DNA from: Arcobacter venerupis
GTDB lineage: Bacteria > Campylobacterota > Campylobacteria > Campylobacterales > Arcobacteraceae
Direction of reading: 5' to 3'
Assembly (NCBI RefSeq): GCF_013201665.1
Contig: NZ_CP053840.1
Location: forward strand, 2,666,001-2,730,000
DNA: 64,000 nucleotides
Part shown: in pieces, positions 39,699-48,060 of the stretch
Position numbering within the stretch: position 1 is the first letter of the stretch
How the letters are laid out: each line of letters begins with the position of its first letter
The notes under the pieces: generated by a model
The model's database searches: none
Seen by the model: only the letters and a program-made list of their open reading frames with translations
Told to the model about the DNA's origin: nothing
Program-made: the position numbers and the translations under genes

Positions 39699-40313
39699 CT
39701 ATTTTACATATCCAGTTTTTGGGAAAAGTACTAATTCAGTACTTTCCCCATCTCTTGATATAAATTTTATATTACAAGGCTCAGTAATTTCATATTCAAG
39801 AGATTCATTTTCGTATGCACTTAATTTTGAATATACTTTTCCATCACTTCCAAATGAGAGTTGTCCTAAAGATGTTGTTTCATTACAAGACATTTGTACA
39901 TCTGTTATTCCAAAAGCTTTTGTTAATAAAACATATTTACTATTTGAAATATTTTCTTTACAATAATTTGAGCTATATATATTTTTACCACTTAATGGAT
40001 CTTTTAAACTATCCTCAACACTTGGATGACCTGTTTTATTTTTATCACTATATATAGAGTAATATATTCCATCTTCATAATCTCTACATCTGAAAAATTT
40101 CAATGTCCATCTTTTTTTATACCATAAAGAATCATCTAAATCATATTTATCATCTATTAATGCTACGTATCTTATATATGATAGATATAAAGATATTCGA
40201 TTTGAAAATTCATCTAAGTAATTGATTTTATTTTTGGGAAGAAAAATTGTATATAAAAAAACTATTAAGGTAATAACCAATATTAATTCTAATATAGAAA
40301 ATGATTTTTTCAT
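39699..40313 (-). CDS. Type II secretion/pilus-like pseudopilin
   Basis: A 204-residue protein with a class III prepilin start: MKKSFSILELILVITLIVFLY. The glutamate at position +5 of the presumed mature protein (F-S-I-L-E) and the hydrophobic helix are typical of pseudopilins processed by prepilin peptidase. The residue before the cut would be Ser rather than the usual Gly. The C-terminal part is a mixed-charge periplasmic domain with several cysteines (Cys75, Cys118, Cys140 region, and near the C-terminus) that I cannot assign to a known type. It is last in a minus-strand operon, overlapping the GT39-like gene by 4 bases. Confidence 0.75.
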   Translation of the reverse strand: MKKSFSILELILVITLIVFLYTIFLPKNKINYLDEFSNRISLYLSYIRYVALIDDKYDLDDSLWYKKRWTLKFFRCRDYEDGIYYSIYSDKNKTGHPSVEDSLKDPLSGKNIYSSNYCKENISNSKYVLLTKAFGITDVQMSCNETTSLGQLSFGSDGKVYSKLSAYENESLEYEITEPCNIKFISRDGESTELVLFPKTGYVK

Positions 40314-41509
40314 TTTATTTTTATTAGATAAGCAACGAAAAGTTCTTTTCCATAATATTTAATACTTATCCTTTGACTTGGATAATTATAATTTTTTAGT
40401 GTTAAAAAATAATCATCACCTTTATCTATTTTATAAAATTTTAACCTTAAAGCCAATTCTTGATCATCAGTTGTTACTGCTGTAATTCCTCTTTTAGATA
40501 ATTCTTGTGCTAATTCTTTTACAAAATGGTATTCATAAACAAAGTGTTTACTTGGATTTGGAAGAATTAAATACAAAGGCTTATTTATAAATGTCAAAAT
40601 TACATTAATTGACAACATAAATATAACTAATCCAGCCAATATATTATATTTAGTTCTAAACTCTTTTAATCTAACTCTATATGCATGAAAAAATGTTTTT
40701 AACATAAACGGTAAGAATATTACCACATAAGGTGCAAAATCTTCTATATATGCTCTTTGTCTAAAAGAGACTGCCAAAGATAAAAGTAATGCAGTTATTG
40801 AAATGTACCAAGTCAAATTTTTTTCTTTTTTTATCCATGCTCTATATATTGTGTATAAGAAATACAAAAAAAGAAAGGGTGAAAATACTGTTGCGTATAT
40901 TGCAAAAGTATCAACTAAAAATCCTCGAGGTTTTCCTCCTGTTGGGAATCCATATATATACATAGATATAGAAAATAGTATTAATGAAATATATAAAAGT
41001 TTTGTATCTTTGTTTTTTAACGAATAAAAAAATAATGCTAAATACAAAATAGCAAATGAGTTATCAATAAATAGAAATATAAATAATAACAGATATGAGT
41101 GTTTATTGTATTTTTGATAGTAATACAAATACAATAAAGTACAAAAGATTATTATTATTGCACTATTTACCAATAATGAAGCACTAAGAAAACCTGGAAG
41201 AATCATAAATATTAGAATGGATATATATCTGTCTTTTTCATATCTGAAATAATTTTCAGTAATTTTATACATAAGTAATGCAGAAAAGATATAAAACAAA
41301 ATAAATGGCAATCGTAATGCTATATCATTTTGTCCAAAAATGTAAATAGATATATTTGTAATCAAAGATAAAATTGAAGTATTCACAAATACATTCAAAG
41401 CTTCTTTGTATGAAATACTAAGAGAATTACTTGCTTTAAACAACAATATAAATGTTAAAAATAGTAGTGATAAATAAAAATAGTATTTATATTTGTTGTT
41501 TGTTATCAT
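40310..41509 (-). CDS. Polytopic membrane protein, GT39/ArnT-like glycosyltransferase family
   Basis: A 399-residue membrane protein with about ten helices. The layout resembles the PMT/ArnT (GT-C) superfamily: a first helix, then a periplasmic loop with SISYKEALNVFVNTSIL, then FGQNDIALRLPFILFYIFSALLMY (ALRLPFILF is the common R-LP-F pattern). The usual DE-like catalytic acid in the first loop is not clear; an acidic Glu sits in SYKEAL. These enzymes move sugars from lipid carriers to proteins or lipid A. Here the acceptor is unknown. It lies between trpG/pabA and the pseudopilin gene with tight spacing (3 bases and a 4-base overlap), so it is probably co-transcribed with them. Confidence 0.65.
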   Translation of the reverse strand: MITNNKYKYYFYLSLLFLTFILLFKASNSLSISYKEALNVFVNTSILSLITNISIYIFGQNDIALRLPFILFYIFSALLMYKITENYFRYEKDRYISILIFMILPGFLSASLLVNSAIIIIFCTLLYLYYYQKYNKHSYLLLFIFLFIDNSFAILYLALFFYSLKNKDTKLLYISLILFSISMYIYGFPTGGKPRGFLVDTFAIYATVFSPFLFLYFLYTIYRAWIKKEKNLTWYISITALLLSLAVSFRQRAYIEDFAPYVVIFLPFMLKTFFHAYRVRLKEFRTKYNILAGLVIFMLSINVILTFINKPLYLILPNPSKHFVYEYHFVKELAQELSKRGITAVTTDDQELALRLKFYKIDKGDDYFLTLKNYNYPSQRISIKYYGKELFVAYLIKIK

Positions 41510-41512
41510 TTT

Positions 41513-42082
41513 TTATAATTTTAAGAAATTATCTATAATTTTATATCCGTGCTCACTCATAATTGACTCAGGGTGAAACTGCACTCCATAAATTTGTTTT
41601 CCTTTTATCTCTAAAGACATAATTTCATCATCATCTTCGCTATATGAAGTAACAACAATATCTTCTGGCAAATTATCTTTTTCAACTATTAATGAATGGT
41701 ATCTAGTTTGTATAAACTCTTTAGGTAAATCTTTAAAAATTTCTGTATCTTCTACAACTTTAATTAAAGAAGTTTTCCCATGCATCATATTTTTAGCTCT
41801 TACTACATTTCCACCAAAAACTTGCCCTATTGCTTGATGTCCTAAACAAATACCAAAAATTGGTTTTTTACCAGCGAAATGTTTAATTACCTCTAAACAA
41901 ACTCCTGCATCATCTGGTGTTGCTGGGCCTGGAGAAATGATAATTTTTTGTGGATTTAAATCTTCTATTTGCTTTAAAGTTAGTTCATCATTTCTTATAA
42001 TCTTTAAATCTGCCCCTAATTCTAGGCAATATTGAACTATATTATATGTAAAAGAATCATAGTTATCAATCATTAAAATCAT
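41513..42082 (-). CDS. Anthranilate/aminodeoxychorismate synthase component II (glutamine amidotransferase)
   Basis: A 189-residue class I glutamine amidotransferase subunit. The nucleophile Cys is in FGICLGHQAIGQ and the His/Glu of the triad are in GVQFHPESIMSEHG. It provides ammonia from glutamine to component I in tryptophan (TrpG) or folate (PabA) synthesis. No component I gene is nearby, so the two roles cannot be separated; one protein often does both. I start it at the ATG at 42082 (MILMIDNYDSFTYN), downstream of AAAAGGAAA. The upstream extension to 42151 is an unlikely basic/hydrophobic stretch. Confidence 0.9.
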   Translation of the reverse strand: MILMIDNYDSFTYNIVQYCLELGADLKIIRNDELTLKQIEDLNPQKIIISPGPATPDDAGVCLEVIKHFAGKKPIFGICLGHQAIGQVFGGNVVRAKNMMHGKTSLIKVVEDTEIFKDLPKEFIQTRYHSLIVEKDNLPEDIVVTSYSEDDDEIMSLEIKGKQIYGVQFHPESIMSEHGYKIIDNFLKL

Positions 42083-42164
42083 ATATATTATTTCCTTTTT
42101 TTTAAGTTTGCTATTATAACAATAATAAAATTTGTTTATCTTAAAAATCATTTCTGTTTAATAT

Positions 42165-42197
42165 GATAATCATTCTTAATATTAAGAATCATTAAAG
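42165..42197. promoter_or_regulatory. Fur box upstream of fbpABC
   Basis: TGATAATCATTC is followed by AATATTAAGAATCATTA. The core ATTCTTAATATTAAGAAT (42172-42189) is a perfect 18-bp palindrome, and GATAATCATT next to it is the classic Fur half-site wording, so two overlapping sites are likely. It lies 56 bases before the fbpA start, where an iron-loaded Fur would block transcription. It could also affect the divergent trpG/pabA operon. Confidence 0.75.
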
Positions 42198-42252
42198 AAA
42201 AAAAGTATTACTATACAACAATTAAATTTTGTATAAAACAAAAAGGAATGTT

Positions 42253-43260
42253 ATGATAAAAAAGTTAGCATGTGGAGCAATTATTTTAGCCTCTTCATTA
42301 TTTGCTTCTAATGAAGTAAATGTATATTCTCAAAGACACTATGATTCAGATAAAATCTTATATAAACAATTTGAAAAAGAAACAGGGATAAAAGTAAATG
42401 CTGTTACTGCAAAAGCTGAAGAACTTGTAGCAAAACTTGCAATTGAAGGAGCGAATACTCCTGCTGATGTACTAATAACAGCAGATATTGGAAATTTATA
42501 TCAAGCAAAACAAAGAAAATTATTACAACCAATTGAGTCAAAAATATTAAATGAAAATATCCCTGAAAACTTAAGAGATAATGATAATAATTGGTTTGCA
42601 CTGACAAAAAGAGCTAGAGTTTTTGTTTATAATCCACAAAAGGTTAATCCTGCTGATTTAGGTGATTATTTTAGTCTTACTCAAGAAAAATTCAAAGGAA
42701 GAGTAGTTACAAGATCATCAACAGCTGCTTATAATAAATCTTTACTAGCTTCAATTATTGCACATTATGGAGAAGATAAAGCTTTAGAATTTTCAAAAGG
42801 CTTAGTTAATAATTTTCCATATAGTCCAAAGGGTGCTGACAAAGATCAAATTGTAGCAGTTGGAGCTGGTGATGCTGATATAGCAATCGTAAATACTTAC
42901 TATTTAGGGGTTATGCTAAATAGTAAAAACAAAAAAGATCTTGAAATTGCAAAAAGTTTAAAAATATTTTTCCCAGCACAAGAAACAACTGGAACTCACA
43001 TGAATATTTCAGGAGCTGGAGTTACATACTATGCAAAAAATAAAGATAATGCTATTAAATTTATTGAATTTCTGAGTTCTGTAGAAGCACAAGAAATCTT
43101 TGCAGAAGCAAATCAAGAATTTCCTGCTAATCCAAAAGCTAAATCTTCAGAAATTGTAAGTTCTTGGGGAACATTTAAAGAAGATAAAATTCAATTAAAT
43201 GAAGTTGGAAAATATACTAAAGAGGCTGTAGAAATAGCTACAAAAGCAAATTGGAAGTAA
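42253..43260 (+). CDS. fbpA: Ferric iron ABC transporter, periplasmic binding protein
   Basis: A 335-residue FbpA/FutA-type protein. A signal peptide (MIKKLACGAIILASSLFAS) is followed by NEVNVYSQRHYDSDKILYKQF, the ferric-binding-protein signature with a metal-ligand tyrosine. The later pair of tyrosines appears in VNTYYLGVML (about residue 220). The protein takes up periplasmic Fe(III) for the FbpBC importer encoded next. I start it at the ATG at 42253 (AAAGGAATG upstream). The in-frame upstream codons from 42229 would place charged residues before the signal peptide. A Fur box lies upstream. Confidence 0.93.
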   Translation: MIKKLACGAIILASSLFASNEVNVYSQRHYDSDKILYKQFEKETGIKVNAVTAKAEELVAKLAIEGANTPADVLITADIGNLYQAKQRKLLQPIESKILNENIPENLRDNDNNWFALTKRARVFVYNPQKVNPADLGDYFSLTQEKFKGRVVTRSSTAAYNKSLLASIIAHYGEDKALEFSKGLVNNFPYSPKGADKDQIVAVGAGDADIAIVNTYYLGVMLNSKNKKDLEIAKSLKIFFPAQETTGTHMNISGAGVTYYAKNKDNAIKFIEFLSSVEAQEIFAEANQEFPANPKAKSSEIVSSWGTFKEDKIQLNEVGKYTKEAVEIATKANWK

Positions 43261-44819
43261 ATAAATCGAAATATTTCATAGCTCCACTTATTGGGCTATG
43301 TATATCGCTACCTATATTAACACTACTGTTTTACTTTATAATCAAAGGAAACTTTGATTTTGGTTTTTTATTCAGTGAAATGTTAGCTGGATATATCACT
43401 AATACAACAATATTAGTAGCTGGGACTTTTTTTGTTGTTGTAATATTAGGAACAGTAAGCTCATATTTAAGTGCCAGATTTGAATATACTGGTGATAAAA
43501 TCTTTTCAATATTATTTGTACTTCCCCTTGCCTATCCTGCTTATCTTTTAGGTTACACTTATGTCGGTTTTTTTGAATATAGAGGTGTTTTATCTGAAAT
43601 TTTAGGTAATGTAGAGGCAAGATATGACATTTTAAATATGTCTGGTGCTATATTTATTTTTGGAATTGCTATGTTTCCTTATGTTTATATCCTAGCAAAA
43701 GTGTCATTTGGCTCTATTTCATCAACAGTTGGAGAACTAATTTCTTTACATAAAATAAATCCTATAAAAGCTTTTTTTACCGTATATCTACCATTAGCTT
43801 ATCCAGCTATTTTTGCAGGAAGTATTTTAGCTGTTATGGAAACATTAAGTGATTATGGAACAGTTTTATATTTTGGTATTGAAACTTTCAGTGTAGGAAT
43901 TTTTAAAAGCTGGTTTGGATATGGGGATTTAATGCAATCTATAAATGTAGCAATCATTTTACTTGTATTTGTATTTGCAATATTATGGACAGAGAGTTTA
44001 ATTAGAAAAAAATATAAATTTGTTAGTTCAACTTTTAGTGGAAAAAAATCTTCAAAAATAAAGTTAACAGGTAAATACAATTTAATTGCATTTTTTATCT
44101 CATTTTTTATTACAACCATTACACTTTTAATTCCAACTTTTGTGTTGATTTATTGGTTTATCTCTGATTTTGATTCTTTAGATTTTGATACTTTAGATTA
44201 TTTTTACCATACAATTAGTTTAAATATCTTTTCATCAATAATTATAATTTTATTATCTTTTTTTGTTGTCTATATGCTTAGATTCTATCCAAGTAAAATT
44301 GGCTACTTTACTCATAAATTGTCAATGTTAGGATATTCAATTCCAGGAGCTGTTGTGGGAGTTGGATTATTATTAATAAGTAGTTTTGTTGATACAGCAC
44401 TTGGACATGTGCTTATGGGAGGAACTTTTTTCCTTTTAATTTTTGCTTATACAACTAGATATTTTACCTCAAGTATTGGCTCTATTGAAAATGGTTTTAG
44501 TAAGATTGATACAAGTATAGATGATGCAACAAAAATATTTGGGAAAAGTGAATCAAACAATATTTTTAAAGTATATTTGCCTTTAATGAAACCTTATATT
44601 ATAAGTGGTTTTTTAATTCTTTATATAGATATAGCAAAAGAATTACCAGCAACTTTAATATTAAGACCATTTAATTTTGATACTTTAGCTATAAGAATTT
44701 ATGAATTAGCTAGTAATGAGTTACTTTATAAAATTGGTTTTCCAGGACTCATCCTTGTTGGAACAACGGCAATTGCTGTTATATTACTTAATTCAAAATT
44801 TACGAGAAAAAAAATATGA
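43251..44819 (+). CDS. fbpB: Ferric iron ABC transporter, permease
   Basis: A 522-residue permease with about twelve helices, made of two fused permease halves. Each half carries an EAA-like loop (about residue 165, INPIKAFFTVYLPLAYPAIFAG and about 435, FGKSESNNIFKVYLPLMKPYI, read in pieces VYLPLAYPAI and VYLPLMKPYI). The start is a TTG at 43251 overlapping the fbpA stop by 10 bases; the next ATG would remove the first helix. The stop overlaps the fbpC start by 4 bases, giving a tightly coupled fbpABC operon. Confidence 0.93.
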   Translation: MEVNKSKYFIAPLIGLCISLPILTLLFYFIIKGNFDFGFLFSEMLAGYITNTTILVAGTFFVVVILGTVSSYLSARFEYTGDKIFSILFVLPLAYPAYLLGYTYVGFFEYRGVLSEILGNVEARYDILNMSGAIFIFGIAMFPYVYILAKVSFGSISSTVGELISLHKINPIKAFFTVYLPLAYPAIFAGSILAVMETLSDYGTVLYFGIETFSVGIFKSWFGYGDLMQSINVAIILLVFVFAILWTESLIRKKYKFVSSTFSGKKSSKIKLTGKYNLIAFFISFFITTITLLIPTFVLIYWFISDFDSLDFDTLDYFYHTISLNIFSSIIIILLSFFVVYMLRFYPSKIGYFTHKLSMLGYSIPGAVVGVGLLLISSFVDTALGHVLMGGTFFLLIFAYTTRYFTSSIGSIENGFSKIDTSIDDATKIFGKSESNNIFKVYLPLMKPYIISGFLILYIDIAKELPATLILRPFNFDTLAIRIYELASNELLYKIGFPGLILVGTTAIAVILLNSKFTRKKI

Positions 44820-45748
44820 AAAAAATTGTACAAATTAAAAATCTTAAGAAAGTATTTTGTAAAGGCAATATTTGTGTTGCAAATGATATTAACTTATTTA
44901 TAAATGAAGGTGAAATTTTTACAATACTTGGTAAAAGTGGAAGTGGAAAAACAACTTTTTTAAGAATGATTGCAGGTCTTGAGATACCAGATAGTGGTGA
45001 AATTATAATTGATGATAAAGAAGTTTTTTCAAAAAACAACAATCTTCAACCAAAAGATAGAGGAGTTGCAGTTGTATTTCAAAACTATGCATTACTTCCA
45101 CATTTAAGTATTGCTTCAAATATTACCTTTGGAAGTAAAGCTTCAAAAGCTGATTTGGAAGATGTTTTAGAAAAAACAAAACTAAAAGGTCAAGAAAATA
45201 AATTTCCTCATGAATTAAGTGGAGGTCAACAACAAAGGGTTGCCCTTGCTAGAGCTATTATTACAAAACCAAAAATTTTACTTTTAGATGAACCTTTAAG
45301 TAATATTGATACAGAATTAAGAGCTCATTTAAGAGTTGAACTAAAAGAGATGATAAAATCTTTTGGAATAACTGCTTTATTTATAACCCATGATAAAGAA
45401 GATGCTTTTTATCTATCAGATAGAATTGCCATTATGAATGGTGGAGATATTTTACAAGTTGGAACTGCAAAAAATATTTATCATAATCCTGTAGATTTAT
45501 ATTGTGCAAATTTTTTAGGAAAAATCACAGAAATCTCCCAAAATAATTATGTAAGGCCAGAACATATTTTTATTACTCCAAATGGTAGATTCAATGCAAT
45601 TATTAAAAGTATAGTTTTTTATGGTAGTTTTTATGAAATAATCCTAAAAACGGAGAAAACTGAACTACTAATTCACAGTTTTGATGATAATTTAGAAATT
45701 GGACAAAATGTTAAATATGACTTTAGTGGTGAAATTCTAAACTTTTAA
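44816..45748 (+). CDS. fbpC: Ferric iron ABC transporter, ATP-binding protein
   Basis: A 310-residue ATPase. Walker A GKSGSGKTT (about residues 36-44), Q-loop VFQNYALLPH, signature LSGGQQQRVALARA, Walker B ILLLDEPLSN and H-loop FITHDKEDA are all intact. A short TOBE-like regulatory domain follows (about 235-310, NNYVRPEHIFITPNG). It powers iron import through FbpB. Overlap of 4 bases with fbpB. Confidence 0.94.
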   Translation: MKKIVQIKNLKKVFCKGNICVANDINLFINEGEIFTILGKSGSGKTTFLRMIAGLEIPDSGEIIIDDKEVFSKNNNLQPKDRGVAVVFQNYALLPHLSIASNITFGSKASKADLEDVLEKTKLKGQENKFPHELSGGQQQRVALARAIITKPKILLLDEPLSNIDTELRAHLRVELKEMIKSFGITALFITHDKEDAFYLSDRIAIMNGGDILQVGTAKNIYHNPVDLYCANFLGKITEISQNNYVRPEHIFITPNGRFNAIIKSIVFYGSFYEIILKTEKTELLIHSFDDNLEIGQNVKYDFSGEILNF

Positions 45749-45774
45749 ATTATTATTACAATATTATTTTTATA

Positions 45775-45780
45775 TATAAT
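45775..45780 (+). promoter_or_regulatory. Possible -10 box for the sensor diguanylate cyclase gene
   Basis: TATAAT at 45775-45780, 16 bases before the ATG, sits in an AT-rich gap of 47 bases after fbpC. The transcript leader would be only a few bases long. Confidence 0.4.
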
Positions 45781-45795
45781 GTTGTAGAATAATGA

Positions 45796-48060
45796 ATGAT
45801 CTTAAAAAAATTACTTTTATTATTTTTACTACTTGTTACAAGCTTAAATGCACAATCAAATGATAAAGTTACTCTTTATTTAGATTGGTTAAATCAATTC
45901 CAGTTTGCTGGGTATTATATAGCTAAAGAAAAAGGCTACTATAAAGCAATTGGGATAGATATTAACATTAAAGAATTTGATATAGATACAAATATTTTAA
46001 AAAATGTAATGGAAAATACAGCAACTTTTGGAGTTGGAAAATCATCTTTAATTATTGATAAATTTAATGGAAATGATTTAATATTGTTATCTAGTATTTA
46101 TCAAGCTTCACCTTTAGTACTTATAAGTTTAAAAGATTCAAATATTAATAATCCAAAAGATTTAATAAATAAAAATGTAATGATTACAGATGATGCGATT
46201 AGTTCAGCTAGTATTAATTCAATGATTATTTCTCAAGGGGTAAAACTAAATGATATTACAATTCAAAAACACTCTTTTAATATAAATGATTTAATAAATA
46301 AAAAAACTGATGCTATGGCTTGTTTTCTTTCAAATGAGCCATATTTTTTAGAAAAAAATAATATTCAATATAATATATTAAATCCACATAATTACAATTT
46401 TGATTTTTATGAAGGTATTCTTTATACTTCTCAAAAAGAGTTATTAACTAATCCTACACGTGTTCAAAACTTTAATAATGCTTCATTAAAAGGCTGGAGA
46501 TATGCTTTTAATAATGTAGAAGAGACTGCAAAATTAATTTATGAGAAATATAATACTCAAAATAAAAGCTTAGATTCTTTAATTTATGAAGGATTTGCAT
46601 TAAGAAAATTATCTGGAATTGATGAAGGTAAATTAGGAAAAATTGATTCACAAACAATTGATGAAATTAAAAGGTTTAATAGTTTTTTAGGATTAAATAA
46701 ACAGAATACTACATTTGATACTAACTCAATTATATTAGATAAAATGAACATTCTTTTAAGTGAAGAAGATAGTAAATATTTAGAAAATAATAATTTTACT
46801 CTTTACGTTGAAGATAATAGAATTCCTTTCTCGTTTAAATTAACAAATCAATTAAAAGGTATTGAAATTGATTTTTGGAATTTGATTTCACAAAAGTTAT
46901 CAAAGCCTTTAAATATTGAAGAAACAATAAATAACCAAATATTTACTATTTTCTCAAATTCAATAAAAGCAAAATTTATTTATAGTTTTGAGAAGAAAAA
47001 CACTCCTGGTTACTTATTAACAGATCCTGTTGCTCAAGTTCCTATTGCAGTTGTTACTAAAAATGATAAAAATTTTATTACTAATTTATCAACTCTTAGA
47101 AATATCAAAATTGGTGTAATTAATAATTTAGAAATAATTTCAACTTTACAAAAAGAGTATCCAAAAATAAATTTTATTGGAATTGATTCTATTGATATAG
47201 CATTGATGAAATTGCAAAGAAATGAAATATTTGCATTAATAGACAATATGTATACAATTTCTCACAAAATAAATAAAAATAATCTAAATAATATAAAAAT
47301 CAATACTTTACTTAATCACAAACTAAATTTATATTTGCAAAGTGAAGAAAAAAATAGATTATTTATAAATATTCTAAATAGTGCAATTAATAGATTTTCA
47401 CAAGATGATAAAAACAATATTTTAAATAACTACCAATTTATTTTTTATCCAAAAACTATTGACATATACTTTATAGCTAAAATTATTATCCCATTTATTT
47501 TATTATTGATAATTTTTATATATTTTAATTTTAAACTGAAAAAAGAGATAGAAAAAAGAAAAGAGATAGAAAAACAATTATCAGAATTAGCTAATAAAGA
47601 TGGATTAACTAATATATATAATAGAAGAAGAATTGAAGAACTTTGTGAACTAGAATTAATAAGAAATAAAAGATATAAAACAGATCTTTCTATTATATTT
47701 TTTGATATTAATGATTTCAAAGATATAAATGATAATTTAGGTCATCATTTGGGAGATGAAGTTCTAATCAAAATCGCAGGGGTAATAAATAAAAATATTA
47801 GAAATAGTGATTTTATTGGTCGATGGGGTGGAGATGAATTTTTGCTCATCCTGCCTCAAACAACTTTAACACAAACTAAAAATATTGTTTATAATTTAGA
47901 AAAGTTATTAAGTGAAATTGATTTTACTAACTCTATAAAAGTAACTTGTAGTTTTGGAATAGCAAACTATGAAGAAGGTGATACATTAGATTCACTACTT
48001 AAAAAAGCAGATGAATCTATGTATACACAAAAAGCTAACCATAAAAAGTTTAAGAATTAA
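45796..48060 (+). CDS. Diguanylate cyclase with THI5/NMT1-like and SBP_bac_3-like periplasmic sensor domains
   Basis: A 754-residue membrane signalling protein. After a signal peptide (ending SLNAQS) comes an NMT1/THI5-like binding domain (about residues 25-290; LDWLNQFQFAGYYIAKEKGYY). A second, SBP_bac_3-like domain follows (about 330-535), with NFTLYVEDNRIPFSFK and LKGIEIDFWNLISQKL. One transmembrane helix (about 558-580) and a short charged coil lead to a GGDEF domain (about 590-754). The GGDEF motif (RWGGDEF) and an RNSD inhibitory site five residues before it are intact, so it should make cyclic di-GMP with feedback control. The NMT1 fold suggests sensing of a pyrimidine or similar small molecule; the real ligand is unknown. 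It follows fbpABC, possibly with its own promoter. Confidence 0.9.
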   Translation: MILKKLLLLFLLLVTSLNAQSNDKVTLYLDWLNQFQFAGYYIAKEKGYYKAIGIDINIKEFDIDTNILKNVMENTATFGVGKSSLIIDKFNGNDLILLSSIYQASPLVLISLKDSNINNPKDLINKNVMITDDAISSASINSMIISQGVKLNDITIQKHSFNINDLINKKTDAMACFLSNEPYFLEKNNIQYNILNPHNYNFDFYEGILYTSQKELLTNPTRVQNFNNASLKGWRYAFNNVEETAKLIYEKYNTQNKSLDSLIYEGFALRKLSGIDEGKLGKIDSQTIDEIKRFNSFLGLNKQNTTFDTNSIILDKMNILLSEEDSKYLENNNFTLYVEDNRIPFSFKLTNQLKGIEIDFWNLISQKLSKPLNIEETINNQIFTIFSNSIKAKFIYSFEKKNTPGYLLTDPVAQVPIAVVTKNDKNFITNLSTLRNIKIGVINNLEIISTLQKEYPKINFIGIDSIDIALMKLQRNEIFALIDNMYTISHKINKNNLNNIKINTLLNHKLNLYLQSEEKNRLFINILNSAINRFSQDDKNNILNNYQFIFYPKTIDIYFIAKIIIPFILLLIIFIYFNFKLKKEIEKRKEIEKQLSELANKDGLTNIYNRRRIEELCELELIRNKRYKTDLSIIFFDINDFKDINDNLGHHLGDEVLIKIAGVINKNIRNSDFIGRWGGDEFLLILPQTTLTQTKNIVYNLEKLLSEIDFTNSIKVTCSFGIANYEEGDTLDSLLKKADESMYTQKANHKKFKN

